Part shown: one piece after another, positions 1 to 8,969 of the stretch
Numbering within the stretch: the stretch's first letter is position 1
Layout of the letters: the number at the start of each line of letters is the position of its first letter
Assembly: GCF_900110435.1 (NCBI RefSeq)
Contig: NZ_FODT01000001.1
Span: 186,001 to 250,000 of the forward strand
Reading direction: 5' to 3'
Length of the DNA: 64,000 nt
Origin: Rhodopseudomonas pseudopalustris
GTDB lineage: Bacteria; Pseudomonadota; Alphaproteobacteria; Rhizobiales; Xanthobacteraceae
The notes under the pieces: model-generated
Database searches by the model: none
What the model saw: only the letters and a program-made list of their open reading frames with translations
What the model was told of the DNA's origin: nothing
Made by a program: the position numbers and the translations under genes

Positions 1-430
1 CCAGCTTGACGGCCTGCACAGCCGTCCGCATCTTCTCCGGAAGTCCCGCCATCAGCCTGCTGAGATCGATGGAACTCTCGACGCCGGCGGCGGCGTCCTC
101 CTCCACCAACGGATCGATGCCGTCGATTCGGACGTCAGACATCGACCCCCGGGTATGCCGCAGGTGGTCGATCAGCTTGTAGCGCGCAATCGCGCGCACC
201 CAGGGCGTCAGCAACTGCGCCGGGTCATAGGTGTGGCGCCTCATGTGAATGGCCATCAAGGCTTCTTGAACAAGGTCCTCGGCCTCTGTCGCGCTGCGGC
301 CGATTCTGGCGAGCTTGCCCCGGTAATAGACGCGCAGATTGCCGCTCAGCCGCGACAGCAGTTCGCGGTGCGCAGCGGCCTCGCCGCGCAGGCTTGCCAG
401 CATCAGCGGCTTCAGCTCGTCCTCGACCAT
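1..430 (-). CDS. ECF-type RNA polymerase sigma factor (3' end beyond window)
   Basis: Reading the minus strand from an ATG at 430 gives about 143 codons without a stop, running off the window edge. The N-terminal part has the sigma region 2 pattern: a helix containing EAEDLVQEALMAIH, then TPWVRAIARYKLIDHLR. This is followed by a linker and the start of region 4 (LPEKMRTAVQAVKL). Such small sigma factors direct RNA polymerase to stress promoters and are usually held by a cognate anti-sigma factor encoded next door. That gene would lie outside the window. The short acidic linker and leader resemble SigF-type ECF factors paired with NrsF/DUF1109 anti-sigmas, but this subgroup is an inference. 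Confidence 0.85.
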   Translation of the reverse strand, partial: MVEDELKPLMLASLRGEAAAHRELLSRLSGNLRVYYRGKLARIGRSATEAEDLVQEALMAIHMRRHTYDPAQLLTPWVRAIARYKLIDHLRHTRGSMSDVRIDGIDPLVEEDAAAGVESSIDLSRLMAGLPEKMRTAVQAVKL

Positions 431-891
431 CTCAGCGCCCTAACAACCTCAATTCGGGCGGAACCGCAGCTTGGTTACATCTCACGCAGGAAAATCGGGC
501 CGACGCCTCGGCGTTTTCCATGCGCAATGTGCGGTCGCGTCCTGGAGGGCCTCAACGAGGTCAAAGGGCCGACTACCCCCGCCGGTAGCGGGCCCGATCC
601 GGTTGACGGTTCTGCGGAGGTCGGCGGTGAAGCGAGAGGTTCTTTTCCCTCGCCGATCGGCGGACGCGGAATGTCAGAGCAAACGGCTATGCTCGAAGAA
701 GCGTCGGCAATGCGAGAGGGATGAAACGGGCCATCCAGCGGAGCGGAAGCCCTCAGCGGACCGAAGCATTTCGACAGGGCCCGGCAGGTGTCTGATTCGT
801 AGAGCGCCCCGGTCGCCTCGATGCCGCAATCGCATCAGGGGCGTCACCGCGAGAGAACCGAACGACCAACCGTTCGCAATCTGTTTCGGAA
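431..891. other. intergenic region without a supported gene
   Basis: Between the sigma factor start and tRNA-Phe I see no ORF with coding character. The open frames here overlap on both strands and one of them runs through the tRNA gene. The region should hold the sigma factor promoter, but I could not pick out a convincing one. Confidence 0.5.
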
Positions 892-967
892 TGGTGCCCA
901 GGGGCGGGATCGAACCACCGACACTGCGATTTTCAGTCGCATGCTCTACCAACTGAGCTACCTGGGC
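892..967 (-). tRNA. tRNA-Phe (anticodon GAA)
   Basis: The minus strand folds as a complete 76-nt cloverleaf including an encoded CCA end. The acceptor arm GCCCAGG pairs with CCTGGGC, the anticodon stem TGCGA/TCGCA encloses the loop CTGAAAA (anticodon GAA), and the T arm contains GGTTCGATCC. Confidence 0.97.
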
Positions 968-1202
968 GTTCCGTCCGGCGCGAAGGCCGGGGGAGCGCCG
1001 GTTTATAGTCAGCCGCGGCGGCGCTGTCCACCCGTCCCGACACTCCTTTGCCCGGGAAAAATCGCCGGGAATTCAGAAGGGCCTGCCGGGTCGCAGACAA
1101 CCCGCAAGCGGGGGCGAAGTCGTCGGGGAAATCTCGGCGGCGTCGGACAACGCTTGCCCGCGGGCCGGGATCGGCCAATGACCGACCAGCGGCCCGCTTT
1201 GC

Positions 1203-1445
1203 TCAATCTTCGTCGTTTTCCGATGGCGCGGCGGAAATCACATAAGCGCCCGACAGCCAGCGGTTGAGATCGACGTCGCGGCAGCGCTCGCTGCAGAACG
1301 GCCGGGATTGCTCGGTCGCCGGCTTGCCGCAAACCGGGCAGCGCTTGGCCTTCGTGGCCTTCGCAGCCCCAGACTTTGCGGCGGGTGTCTTGGCGCCAGA
1401 AGCCTTGCCGGCAGAAGGCTTGGCGGCGGGAGCGTCAGGAGGCAT
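1203..1445 (-). CDS. yacG: DNA gyrase inhibitor YacG family zinc protein
   Basis: An 80-residue protein. An Ala/Lys-rich N-terminal tail of about 30 residues precedes a compact zinc-binding domain with CPVCG and, 15 residues on, [10 protein letters not shown] (four Cys ligands), then [10 protein letters not shown]. This is the YacG/DUF329 signature. E. coli YacG binds GyrB and inhibits supercoiling. The start is the ATG that overlaps the last codons and stop of maf by 11 bases, so the two genes are translationally coupled. A longer in-frame extension exists but lies wholly inside maf and is a shadow. The maf-yacG pairing is common in Rhizobiales. Confidence 0.9.
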   Translation of the reverse strand: MPPDAPAAKPSAGKASGAKTPAAKSGAAKATKAKRCPVCGKPATEQSRPFCSERCRDVDLNRWLSGAYVISAAPSENDED

Positions 1446-2058
1446 TGAGCCAGCCGAACCGGATCGGGAAACCTTCGCCGCCGAGCAGCGACACCGTCTC
1501 GTACAACGGCAGGCCGACGATATTGGTGTAGGAGCCGACGATCTTGACCACGAAGCTGCCGGCGATGCCCTGCACGGCGTAACCACCGGCCTTGCCGCGC
1601 CATTCGCCGGAACCGACATAGCCGTCGATATCTTCCTCCGACAGCCGCTTGAACCGGACCTTGGTCTCGATCAGACGCTGGCGGAAGCTGCCCTTCGGCG
1701 TCACCAGGCAGACCGCGGTGTAGACCCGGTGGTTGCGACCGCTGAGCAGCCGCAGGCATTGCGACGCCTCGTCGACCAGCTCGGCCTTGGGCAGGATGCG
1801 GCGGCCGACCGCCACCACGGTATCGGCGGCGAGCAGATAGGCGCCGCGCAGATCGTCGTCGAGCTGGATCGATTGCAGCGCCGCCTCGGCCTTGGCGCGG
1901 GCCAGGCGATTGGCGCAGGAGCGCGGCAATTCGCCCTTGGTCGGCGTCTCGTCGACATCGGCCGGACGCAGCGCGTCGGGCTCGATCCCAGCCTGATTGA
2001 GCAGAGCGAGCCGTCGCGGCGAGCCGGAGGCGAGAACGAGTTTGGGACGGCCGAGCAT
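1435..2058 (-). CDS. maf: Maf-family nucleoside triphosphate pyrophosphatase
   Basis: A 207-residue protein beginning with the Maf motif [10 protein letters not shown] at residues 7-16, followed by the conserved DVDETP segment near residue 35 and AADTVV near 73. Maf proteins hydrolyse non-canonical or modified NTPs and some have been linked to septum inhibition. Length is normal for the family. The gene is transcribed together with yacG. In many relatives infA lies just upstream of maf, but the upstream 360 bases here do not encode IF-1. Confidence 0.93.
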   Translation of the reverse strand: MLGRPKLVLASGSPRRLALLNQAGIEPDALRPADVDETPTKGELPRSCANRLARAKAEAALQSIQLDDDLRGAYLLAADTVVAVGRRILPKAELVDEASQCLRLLSGRNHRVYTAVCLVTPKGSFRQRLIETKVRFKRLSEEDIDGYVGSGEWRGKAGGYAVQGIAGSFVVKIVGSYTNIVGLPLYETVSLLGGEGFPIRFGWLNAS

Positions 2059-2416
2059 GCGGGACTTTTGATTCGAACGATGGCGCGGGAATGCGCGCGG
2101 AACCTATCGGAAGGCAGGGGTTCCGACAACAGCGCAGGCGAGCGGGTGTTTCCAAGTATAAGGGCCGGGAAAGGCGATGCGGTGCTCGCCCGCTGTCGCG
2201 TGGTCCTGTTCTCTCGGCGCTCTGCGCCCGCCCGCACCCTGCCGGTGTGCTCTCTGCCCTGCGGAGACAGGGCTGGGATGATGGGCTACGAGTCCCGGCT
2301 CGGCCGGGTCGAGGAGCCCTCTCGCCCGCCCACATCCGGGCAATGCAGGCCGACCTCTCCCTGCACGCGGGGCGAGGTTGCTCCGTGCACCGGACCGCCG
2401 AGCCACGCTCCCCGAA
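2059..2416. other. intergenic region, no gene seen
   Basis: About 360 bases separate maf from the phosphatase gene. All open frames are Arg/Pro/Ala-rich shadows on both strands. It probably contains the maf promoter, and no IF-1 gene is present. Confidence 0.5.
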
Positions 2417-2866
2417 CTACTCGTTGCCGCCGCTGTGGCGGCTGAAGCGCTTGAGGATGCGTTGCATCAGGGCCTCGCCGAGTTCGCGATAGGCGGCGAG
2501 CTTCTGCTCGCGATTGCCGTCGACGCCGGTCGGATCGAAGGTCGGCCAGTATTCGACATCGACCGCGCTGGTGCGGGTCAGCTCCAGCGCCTTGTGATGC
2601 GCCTCCGGCGACAGCGTCACGATCAGGTCGAAGTTCAGCCCCTCGTAGTCGTCAAGCTCCTCGAAAGTCATCGGCTTGTGCTTCGAAATGTCGAGGCCCA
2701 TTTCGGCCATCGCCGCCACCGCGAACGGATCGAGCTCGAGCTTCTTCACGCCGACCGAGCGGACATACATCGTGCGCGGCGCGATCTGTCGCAGTATCCC
2801 TTCGGCCATCGGCGAGCGTACGCTGTTCATGCCGCAGGCGAACAGCACCGCTTGCGGCTGTCCCAT
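2417..2866 (-). CDS. Low-molecular-weight protein tyrosine phosphatase / ArsC-like protein
   Basis: A 149-residue protein. The phosphate-binding P-loop C-x5-R is at residues 11-17 (CGMNSVR), followed by SPMAEG, and a family-typical Asp is in PTFDPTG towards the C-terminus. These are hallmarks of the low-Mr phosphatase / arsenate reductase fold; the physiological substrate is unknown. I chose the ATG at 2866, where the family N-terminus starts. The frame can be extended upstream to a GTG, but that stretch lies in an intergenic palindrome. The gene follows UPF0262 and hisD in an order conserved across Rhizobiales. Confidence 0.88.
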   Translation of the reverse strand: MGQPQAVLFACGMNSVRSPMAEGILRQIAPRTMYVRSVGVKKLELDPFAVAAMAEMGLDISKHKPMTFEELDDYEGLNFDLIVTLSPEAHHKALELTRTSAVDVEYWPTFDPTGVDGNREQKLAAYRELGEALMQRILKRFSRHSGGNE

Positions 2867-2890
2867 GCGCTCAAACCCGCTGCAACGGAC

Positions 2891-2935
2891 GCATGATCTG
2901 GCCCGAAAACCGGCGACCACTTTTCGGGATCATGC
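2891..2935. repeat. extragenic palindromic element
   Basis: An imperfect inverted repeat between the UPF0262 and phosphatase genes. The outer arms are GCATGATC and GATCATGC and the inner arms CCCGAAAA and TTTTCGGG, around a 12-base loop. The form is that of the dispersed palindromes common between genes in this bacterial group. It may stabilise or end the upstream message, but no T-run follows it. Confidence 0.6.
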
Positions 2936-2936
2936 G

Positions 2937-3428
2937 TTATCCCTTCCAGTGCAACACCGAGATCAGTGTGAACAGCCGGCGCGCGGTCTCGAAATCGATC
3001 CGGACTTTGCCGGACAGACGTTCCTGCAACGTCCGGGAGCCTTCGTCGTGGATGCCGCGACGGCCCATGTCGATGGCTTCGATCTTGTCCGGCGTCGCGG
3101 TGCGGATCGCCTGGTAGTAGCTATCGCAGATCATGAAGTAGTCCTTCACGATGCGGCGGAACGGCGACAGCGACAACAGATGCGTGATCACCGGGGCGCC
3201 GTCCTCGCGGCGGATGTCGAACATCAGCCGGCTGCCGGTGATGCCGATATGCAGCGTGAACGGCCCATCGCCCGCGCCCTCCGGCGCGAACAGGTTCTTT
3301 TCGACCAGATCGTAGATCGCGATGGCGCGCTCGTGCTCGATGTCCGGCCCGGAGCGCCCGATCGATTCCTCGTCGAGCGTCACCGCGACGATGCGATTGT
3401 TGGAATCGTCTGGTTGCGAGGTGCTCAT
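2937..3428 (-). CDS. UPF0262 family protein
   Basis: A 163-residue soluble protein matching the UPF0262 family, which is restricted to alphaproteobacteria and has no established function. Recognisable segments include [14 protein letters not shown] near the N-terminus, [29 protein letters not shown] in the middle and a C-terminal [14 protein letters not shown]. The start ATG overlaps the hisD stop by four bases (ATGA), so it is translated from the hisD message. Other frames run further upstream but lie inside hisD. Confidence 0.9.
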   Translation of the reverse strand: MSTSQPDDSNNRIVAVTLDEESIGRSGPDIEHERAIAIYDLVEKNLFAPEGAGDGPFTLHIGITGSRLMFDIRREDGAPVITHLLSLSPFRRIVKDYFMICDSYYQAIRTATPDKIEAIDMGRRGIHDEGSRTLQERLSGKVRIDFETARRLFTLISVLHWKG

Positions 3429-4720
3429 CGCCGATTCAGACGCAGTCCCACCGAGCGCGCATGAGCATCCAATCCTTCGGCCTTGCCGAGCGTCATCGCC
3501 GCGGGTCCGAGGGCGGCGAGCTGCTCCGGACCGCATTTCAGGATCGAGGTCCGCTTCATGAAATCGAGCACGCCGAGCCCGGAGGAGAACCGCGCCGAAC
3601 GCGCCGTCGGCAGCACGTGGTTGGAGCCTCCGACATAGTCGCCGATCGCCTCCGGCGTATGCGCGCCGAGGAAGATCGCGCCGGCATTGCGGATCTTGGC
3701 CGCGAAGGCTTCCGGATCGGCAGTGATGATCTCGAGATGCTCGGCGGCGATGGCGTCCGCGAGGCCGACCGCCTCGTCGAGCCGGGCGACCTTGATGATG
3801 GCGCCGAACGCGTCCCACGAGGCGCGCGCGATCTTTTCGCGCGACAGCGTCTTCAACTGCGCCGCGACGGCGCGCTCGACCTCGGCCGCCAGCGCCGCAT
3901 CGTCGGTGATCAGGATCGACTGCGCATTGGCGTCGTGCTCGGCCTGCGCCAGAAGATCGGCCGCGATCCAGTCCGGATTGCCGGTGTTGTCGGCGACCAC
4001 CACGACTTCTGAGGGACCCGCGATCATGTCGATGCCGACACGACCGAACACCAGCCGCTTGGCGGCGGCCACATAGGCGTTGCCGGGGCCGACGATCTTG
4101 GAGACCGGCGCGATCGTCGCGGTGCCGTAAGCCAGCGCGGCCACCGCCTGGGCGCCGCCGACGCGGTAGATCTCAGTTACGCCGCCGAGCTGCGCCGCGG
4201 CGAGTACCAGCGGAGCGAGCTTGCCGTCGGGTGACGGCACCACCATCACCACGCGCTCGACGCCGGCGACCTTGGCGGGGATCGCGTTCATCAGCACCGA
4301 GGACGGATAGGCCGCGGTGCCGCCGGGGACATAGAGGCCGACCGCCTCGATCGCGCTCCAGCGCCAGCCGAGCTCGACGCCGAGCGGATCGGTGAAGCGG
4401 TCGTCCTTCGGCAATTGTCGGCGGTGGAAGAATTCGATGCGGTCGCGCGCGAATTTCAGCGCGTCGATGGTATCCGGGTCGCACAGCTTGACCGCGGCGT
4501 CGACCTCGGCGGCGCTGACGCGCAGGCCGCTCGCTTCCAGCTTCAAACGGTCGAACTTCGCGGTGGCTTCGAGCAGAGCCGCGTCACCGCGCGCCGCGAC
4601 GTCGTCGACGATGGCCCGGGTGGCCGCCTCGATGTCGGCCGCGACCTCGCGCTTCATGGCCAGGAAGGCCTTGAATTGAGAGGCGAAATCGGTGCTGGCG
4701 CTGTCGAGACGAATTGGCAT
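3425..4720 (-). CDS. hisD: Histidinol dehydrogenase
   Basis: A 431-residue enzyme of normal length. It catalyses the last two steps of histidine synthesis, the NAD-dependent oxidation of L-histidinol to L-histidine, with bound zinc. The family signature [21 protein letters not shown] is split here around the catalytic AEHD. A glycine-rich [14 protein letters not shown] and [10 protein letters not shown] precede it, and the AEHLEIIT zinc-ligand region follows. I start at the ATG at 4720 (MPIRLDS), the usual N-terminus, rather than at the longer frame to 4792. It sits in the conserved murA-DUF2948-hisD-UPF0262 order. Confidence 0.95.
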   Translation of the reverse strand: MPIRLDSASTDFASQFKAFLAMKREVAADIEAATRAIVDDVAARGDAALLEATAKFDRLKLEASGLRVSAAEVDAAVKLCDPDTIDALKFARDRIEFFHRRQLPKDDRFTDPLGVELGWRWSAIEAVGLYVPGGTAAYPSSVLMNAIPAKVAGVERVVMVVPSPDGKLAPLVLAAAQLGGVTEIYRVGGAQAVAALAYGTATIAPVSKIVGPGNAYVAAAKRLVFGRVGIDMIAGPSEVVVVADNTGNPDWIAADLLAQAEHDANAQSILITDDAALAAEVERAVAAQLKTLSREKIARASWDAFGAIIKVARLDEAVGLADAIAAEHLEIITADPEAFAAKIRNAGAIFLGAHTPEAIGDYVGGSNHVLPTARSARFSSGLGVLDFMKRTSILKCGPEQLAALGPAAMTLGKAEGLDAHARSVGLRLNRR

Positions 4721-4857
4721 TTGGAAGCTTCCGGCGGCACAAAGGCCCAACAGGCCCTGATGCTCAATGGCGCGGCGACTTACCGCCGTCAACCCTCAAG
4801 GCCGAAGGGTGTTGCCTGACCCGCCGGGCAATGCCCAAGCCAGCCGCGGCCGCGCCT

Positions 4858-5328
4858 TCAAGCCAGGCCGCCGAGGTCCTCCGGTGGATCGCCGGTACCG
4901 AGATGGTCCGGCCCGAGATCGGTCAGCGCGCATTCCAGACACTCGATGTCGAGCCGCAACATGCCGCCGCGGGAGAACATCAGCACCACACTGCCGGCCG
5001 GCGCTTCCTGCGCCGGGTAGAATTCGATCCCGATCAATTCGAGCGATGTCTCCGGTGCGCCGATGTCGATATTGCGCGACTTGCAGGCGAGCACGCGATC
5101 GAACCGGAGCGCCGCGATCAGCCGGCCGGGGATCGGATCGCCCGACAGCGTCTGCTCCCAGTCGAGCCGATGCAACCCGACCACCAGCCGCTTCTCGGCC
5201 TGACGCCAGACGATGTCGCCGGTTTCGACGCGCGCGTCCTGGACGTGGGCCGAGATCACCGCGAGATCGTCGGGATCCAAGGCGAGAAGTTTAAGCTGAC
5301 CCAAGGCAGCCCCCGCAGCAACACTCAC
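4858..5328 (-). CDS. DUF2948 family protein
   Basis: A 156-residue protein matching the alphaproteobacterial DUF2948 family, which is regularly encoded between murA and hisD and has no assigned function. It has no signal peptide or membrane segment. Typical blocks are [20 protein letters not shown] near the N-terminus and [12 protein letters not shown] in the C-terminal half. The likely start is a GTG overlapping the murA stop by four bases, indicating translational coupling to murA. Confidence 0.87.
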   Translation of the reverse strand: MSVAAGAALGQLKLLALDPDDLAVISAHVQDARVETGDIVWRQAEKRLVVGLHRLDWEQTLSGDPIPGRLIAALRFDRVLACKSRNIDIGAPETSLELIGIEFYPAQEAPAGSVVLMFSRGGMLRLDIECLECALTDLGPDHLGTGDPPEDLGGLA

Positions 5329-6614
5329 CCGCTGATGCGCTCGATGGTGGCGCCGCAGGCCGACAGTTTTTCCTCGAGCCGCTCGAAGCCGCGGTCGAGA
5401 TGATAGATTCGGTTGACCATGGTCTCGCCTTCGGCGGCCAGCGCCGCGATCACCAGCGACACCGAGGCGCGCAGGTCGGTCGCCATCACCGGAGCGCCGC
5501 GCAGCTTGGCGACGCCATCGATGGTGGCGGTTTCGCCGTCGAGCTGGATGCGGGCGCCGAACCGCGCCAGCTCCTGCACGTGCATGAAGCGGTTCTCGAA
5601 GATCGTCTCGGTGATATGCGAGGCGCCCTTTGCGCGGGTCATCAGCGCCATCAACTGCGCCTGCAGATCGGTCGGGAAGCCGGGGAACGGCGCGGTGGTC
5701 ACCGTGACCGGGCTGATGCCGGCGCCGTTGCGCGCGACCTTGATGCCGTCGTTGTTGACCGTGATGGTCACGCCGGCCTGCGTCAGAACATCGAGCGCCG
5801 ATTGCAGCAGCTCCGGCCGCGCGCCGGACAGTTGCACCTCGCCGCCGGTCATCGCCACCGCCATCGCATAGGTGCCGGTCTCGATCCGGTCCGGCAGTAC
5901 GGTATGCCGCGCGCCGTGCAGCTTCGAAACGCCCTCGATCATGATGCGCGGCGTGCCGGCGCCGGTGATCTTGGCGCCCATCTTGTTGAGGCAGTCGGCG
6001 ACGTCGGTGATCTCGGGCTCACAGGCCGCATTGGCGATGATCGTGGTGCCCTTGGCGAGCGCCGCCGCCATCAGCGCGACATGGGTGCCGCTGACGGTGA
6101 CCTTGGGGAATTCGATGGTCGCACCCTTCAAGCCGCCGGGCGCCTTGGCGACCACATAGCCGGCGTCGATCGACAGCTCGGCGCCGAGCTTTTCCAGCGC
6201 CATGATCAAGAGATCGACCGGGCGGGTGCCGATGGCGCAGCCGCCGGGCAGTGACACCTTGGCCTCGTGCATTCGCGCCAGCAGCGGCGCGATCACCCAG
6301 AAGCTGGCGCGCATTTTCGAGACCAGATCGTAGGGCGCAGTGGTGTCGATGATGTTCTTCGCCGAGATATGCAGGGTCTGGCCCTGATATTCGTGGTCGC
6401 CGGGGCGCTTGCCGACGGCCATGATGTCGACGCCGTGGTTGCCGAGAATCCGCTGGAGCAACGCGACGTCGGCGAGCCGCGGCACATTGTCCAGGATCAG
6501 CGTCTCGTCGGACAGCATCGCGGCGATCATCAGCGGAAGCGCCGCATTCTTGGCTCCCGAGATCGGGATGGTGCCATGCAGCTTGTTGCCGCCGATAATG
6601 CGAATGCGATCCAT
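5325..6614 (-). CDS. murA: UDP-N-acetylglucosamine 1-carboxyvinyltransferase
   Basis: A 429-residue MurA, the cytosolic enzyme that transfers enolpyruvate from PEP to UDP-GlcNAc in the first committed step of peptidoglycan synthesis. The N-terminus has [10 protein letters not shown] (Lys and Asn of the active site). The loop with the catalytic cysteine is [13 protein letters not shown] with Cys at about residue 126, the residue attacked by fosfomycin; it has not been replaced by Asp. FPTDLQAQ and RFMHVQEL near the C-terminus are also typical. The gene leads the minus-strand run that continues into DUF2948 and hisD. Confidence 0.97.
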   Translation of the reverse strand: MDRIRIIGGNKLHGTIPISGAKNAALPLMIAAMLSDETLILDNVPRLADVALLQRILGNHGVDIMAVGKRPGDHEYQGQTLHISAKNIIDTTAPYDLVSKMRASFWVIAPLLARMHEAKVSLPGGCAIGTRPVDLLIMALEKLGAELSIDAGYVVAKAPGGLKGATIEFPKVTVSGTHVALMAAALAKGTTIIANAACEPEITDVADCLNKMGAKITGAGTPRIMIEGVSKLHGARHTVLPDRIETGTYAMAVAMTGGEVQLSGARPELLQSALDVLTQAGVTITVNNDGIKVARNGAGISPVTVTTAPFPGFPTDLQAQLMALMTRAKGASHITETIFENRFMHVQELARFGARIQLDGETATIDGVAKLRGAPVMATDLRASVSLVIAALAAEGETMVNRIYHLDRGFERLEEKLSACGATIERISG

Positions 6615-6781
6615 GCCGATTCCCGCTGTTTGCCGTGGAATTATACGGCACGAGAGCCGCTTGTGGCAAAAGCGTGGAATTTAAGGCGATTTCAAGAGCT
6701 GACGCGATGCCAAGACCCGAAAGCAGCCGAATCGGCGGACCGTGTGCCCGCCGACCCTCTCCCCGAAGATGCGGGGAATTC

Positions 6782-7072
6782 TTACCAGCGGTCGCCGTAG
6801 GTCCGATAGTCCCGGCGCCGCGGTTCCCGGAAGGAAACGCGCGGATTGACGTTGCAGTCGGCCAACCGTCCCGACGCAGCCGCCCGGCACTGGTTGTACG
6901 ACGCATAGCTGCAGTCGCCCGGATAGCCATAGCCCGGCGACGTCAGGCAATAGGGATAGTCGCGGGCTTCAGCCGGCGTTCCCGCAGCCAAGAAGCCGGC
7001 GACAACCGCTGAGGTTGCCGCAAGAACAGTCGCGCTGCGACGCCAGATCAAGCCCTTCAAACTGTGTTGCAT
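6782..7072 (-). CDS. DUF3551 family exported protein
   Basis: A 96-residue protein with an N-terminal signal peptide (RRSATVLAATSAVVAGFLAAGTPAEA) followed by a short mature domain. That domain has a spaced Cys/Tyr pattern, YPYC ... GDCSYASYNQC ... ADCNVNP, typical of DUF3551, a small periplasmic family abundant in Bradyrhizobium and Rhodopseudomonas. The function is unknown. The ATG at 7072 is preceded by AGGAAA, and an EcfG-like promoter lies just upstream on the same strand, suggesting stress induction. Confidence 0.85.
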   Translation of the reverse strand: MQHSLKGLIWRRSATVLAATSAVVAGFLAAGTPAEARDYPYCLTSPGYGYPGDCSYASYNQCRAAASGRLADCNVNPRVSFREPRRRDYRTYGDRW

Positions 7073-7100
7073 TATGATTTCCTCGGTGGTTTGGCGGACC

Positions 7101-7125
7101 AACCCTCTGCGGTCGCGCTCGTTCC
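7101..7125 (-). promoter_or_regulatory. EcfG-like promoter for the DUF3551 gene
   Basis: On the minus strand GGAAC (7125-7121) is followed after 16 bases by GGTT (7104-7101). This is close to the general stress response consensus GGAAC-N16/17-CGTT of alphaproteobacteria, with one mismatch in the -10 element. The spacing places transcription start about 10-20 bases before the start codon region at 7072. Confidence 0.5.
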
Positions 7126-7254
7126 AGGCCCTCCACGAGCTCGCTCGGGCGCGCTCGTTCGTGTGAGCGGACGCTCCTTTCCTACGCCGTTCAAGTTCCA
7201 ATGCAAACAATCGCCGAGCGTTATCGCTCTGGCGGATTCAGCCGATGTTCCTTC

Positions 7255-7279
7255 GGAACGGGGCGCCAACCGCATCGTT
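7255..7279 (+). promoter_or_regulatory. EcfG-like promoter for the small exported protein at 7324
   Basis: GGAAC (7255-7259), 16 bases, then CGTT (7276-7279): an exact match to the EcfG/general-stress consensus. It lies 45 bases before the start codon at 7324, which has a strong AAGGAGGA ribosome binding site. Confidence 0.65.
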
Positions 7280-7323
7280 CGTCCCCAGTGCAACCGCACG
7301 AATCGAACAACCAAGGAGGATTC

Positions 7324-7617
7324 ATGAGTTTCCGAATGTCCCGGATCGCCGGCATGGCTGCGGCTGTGTTGTTGGCCACCACGATGATTGCTGGCGCGCA
7401 GAGCCAGACGGATACCCGCGGCAATGCGATGGGATCCGAGCGGGTCGGCAACGGCCGCGCCATGGAGCGCGGCACTGTCGCGCCGGCGCCCGGCATGACC
7501 ACGGGGTCGAGCGGTCGCATGAATGGCGCCAATCATCCGACGCCGCAATCGACCCAGGGCGACGTCGGCCCGGAAGGCAACAACAACGGCACACAGACAG
7601 GAACATACCGCCGCTGA
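7324..7617 (+). CDS. small exported protein of unknown function
   Basis: A 97-residue protein with a clear signal peptide (SRIAGMAAAVLLATTMIAGAQS) and a low-complexity mature part rich in Gly, Asn, Thr and Ser, including GTVAPAPGMTTGSSGRMNG and a TQTGTYRR end. No catalytic motif is visible. The start is set by AAGGAGGATTC immediately before the ATG. An exact EcfG-like promoter upstream and a strong terminator downstream mark it as its own transcription unit, probably stress induced. Similar small exported proteins are frequent in Bradyrhizobiaceae. Confidence 0.8.
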   Translation: MSFRMSRIAGMAAAVLLATTMIAGAQSQTDTRGNAMGSERVGNGRAMERGTVAPAPGMTTGSSGRMNGANHPTPQSTQGDVGPEGNNNGTQTGTYRR

Positions 7618-7657
7618 TTTGCGAAACGCGGCGCGGAGTCTGCGTATCAAACATTCA

Positions 7658-7687
7658 AAGCCCCGGCCCGCGCGGCCGGGGCTTTTT
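7658..7687 (+). terminator. intrinsic terminator
   Basis: A GC-rich hairpin with arms AGCCCCGGCC and GGCCGGGGCT around a short CGCGC loop, followed by a T-run. It lies 40 bases after the stop of the small exported protein. Confidence 0.88.
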
Positions 7688-7846
7688 CATGCGCAGCTCC
7701 CGCCGCGACGGCGACCAGGTTGATTACGACATTGACGAGCGTGAACGTGGCCAGACTCATCCGAGGACCATGATGCGCTCCTGCGTTCCCTCATAGAAGC
7801 ATGGCCGGGGCTTCAATGCTGTCCTTCGACCCGCGGCATGGTCGTG

Positions 7847-8035
7847 TCAGTTCGCCTTATCAACATCACCGTGCGCATTGTGCTGGACGTCTCCGGACTC
7901 GCCTTCACCCGGCTCCTGCGCGGCGCGGCCGCGGGCTTGCAACTTGCGTCGCTTGAGGTTTTCCCGCAACGCGTCACGCAGCCTCGCCTGCCGGCTGCCG
8001 GTGTCTTGCTGCGGTCGAACAGGCTTGTGGTTCAT
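7847..8035 (-). CDS. short basic protein with RLRDALRENLKRRK motif
   Basis: A 62-residue protein with a central basic segment, ARLRDALRENLKRRKLQARGR, resembling a family of very short conserved proteins in Rhizobiales that share an LR-ALR-NL-RRK-QARGR core. No function is known. The ATG at 8035 gives the compact family form. The frame continues upstream to 8170, which would overlap the divergent gene at 8125, so the shorter start is preferred. The C-terminal tail is acidic and His-rich. Confidence 0.55.
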   Translation of the reverse strand: MNHKPVRPQQDTGSRQARLRDALRENLKRRKLQARGRAAQEPGEGESGDVQHNAHGDVDKAN

Positions 8036-8124
8036 GGCATGGTTCGCTTGCGGCCCTTGGCAATCGTCGCGGATGTCATTGCAGTCCCTGGTCAGCATTG
8101 AAATCATCGATTTCGGAGCGACAA

Positions 8125-8571
8125 ATGTCCAATGACACTTATGCGCTGGCGGCGACGGCGCAACAGACATTCGCCGCTTGGCGTCGAGCGCTTCCTTCGG
8201 GAAACGTGACGTTGCTGCGACCGCTGTTGGCCGAGAACGTGACGTTCTATTCGCCGGTGATTCAATCGCCGATCCAGGGCCGAGAGGCGGCGCTGCTGGT
8301 GCTCACCGCAGTCGCCGCCGTGCTCGAAAACCTGCGCTATCGCCGGACTTTCGTCGGTGGTCCGCAAGACGCGGCGCTCGAGTTCACCGCCCAGAACGGC
8401 AGAGTGCAGCTCACTGGCATCGATCTGATCCGTTTCGACGCCGAGGGGCAGGTCGTTGAATTCGAGGTAATGATGCGGCCGTTAATGGCACTTTCGGCGA
8501 TCGCCGAACTCGTTGGGAGCCGCGTCGGGCTGCAGTTGCTCGAAATGAAGCTCAAATCCGACCCGGGCTAA
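8125..8571 (+). CDS. SnoaL/NTF2-like fold protein
   Basis: A 148-residue protein with the pattern of the NTF2-like (SnoaL) alpha+beta barrel: an N-terminal helix with FAAWRRALPSGN, then LLRPLLAENVTFYSPVI, GREAALLVLTAVAAVLENLRY, and a C-terminal sheet with LTGIDLIRFDAEGQVVEFEVMMRP. Members range from isomerases to ligand carriers, and the specific role cannot be told. I chose the ATG at 8125. A start at 8098 is also open but lacks family similarity. It stands alone between two other small units and the tRNA. Confidence 0.75.
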   Translation: MSNDTYALAATAQQTFAAWRRALPSGNVTLLRPLLAENVTFYSPVIQSPIQGREAALLVLTAVAAVLENLRYRRTFVGGPQDAALEFTAQNGRVQLTGIDLIRFDAEGQVVEFEVMMRPLMALSAIAELVGSRVGLQLLEMKLKSDPG

Positions 8572-8769
8572 AGTCGAACGGCGACACGGCTGCAGCGGGC
8601 CTCGCCATCCCGTTGTTATGTCTCATGCTTCGCAGGGGAGTAAAATTTCGTCCAGAGACCGGATTTTCCTCCTTCCTGACGTGCGGCGCGCTTGCGCCGG
8701 AGGATGCCCTGTGGCAAGGATCGGCCCGCCGCACGGGAGCCCTCGAGGCTGATTCCCGTTGCGGCCTAT

Positions 8770-8844
<75 letters not shown>

Positions 8845-8969
8845 TTACACCCAATAAAATCAATGGGTTAGTCGGCAGCGCGGGCGCGGCTATAGATCTT
8901 CCCACATTGATTTCCCACACTGCTCACAGATTAGAATTCGCTGTCGCGGAGCAGCGAACGCGGCTTGAG

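Noticed and set aside
674-952. 92-codon minus-strand ORF
   Set aside because: It starts inside tRNA-Phe and its first 20 codons are tRNA sequence.
2059-2416. infA (IF-1) between the phosphatase gene and maf
   Set aside because: The gene is found at this place in many relatives, but none of the six frames here encodes IF-1.
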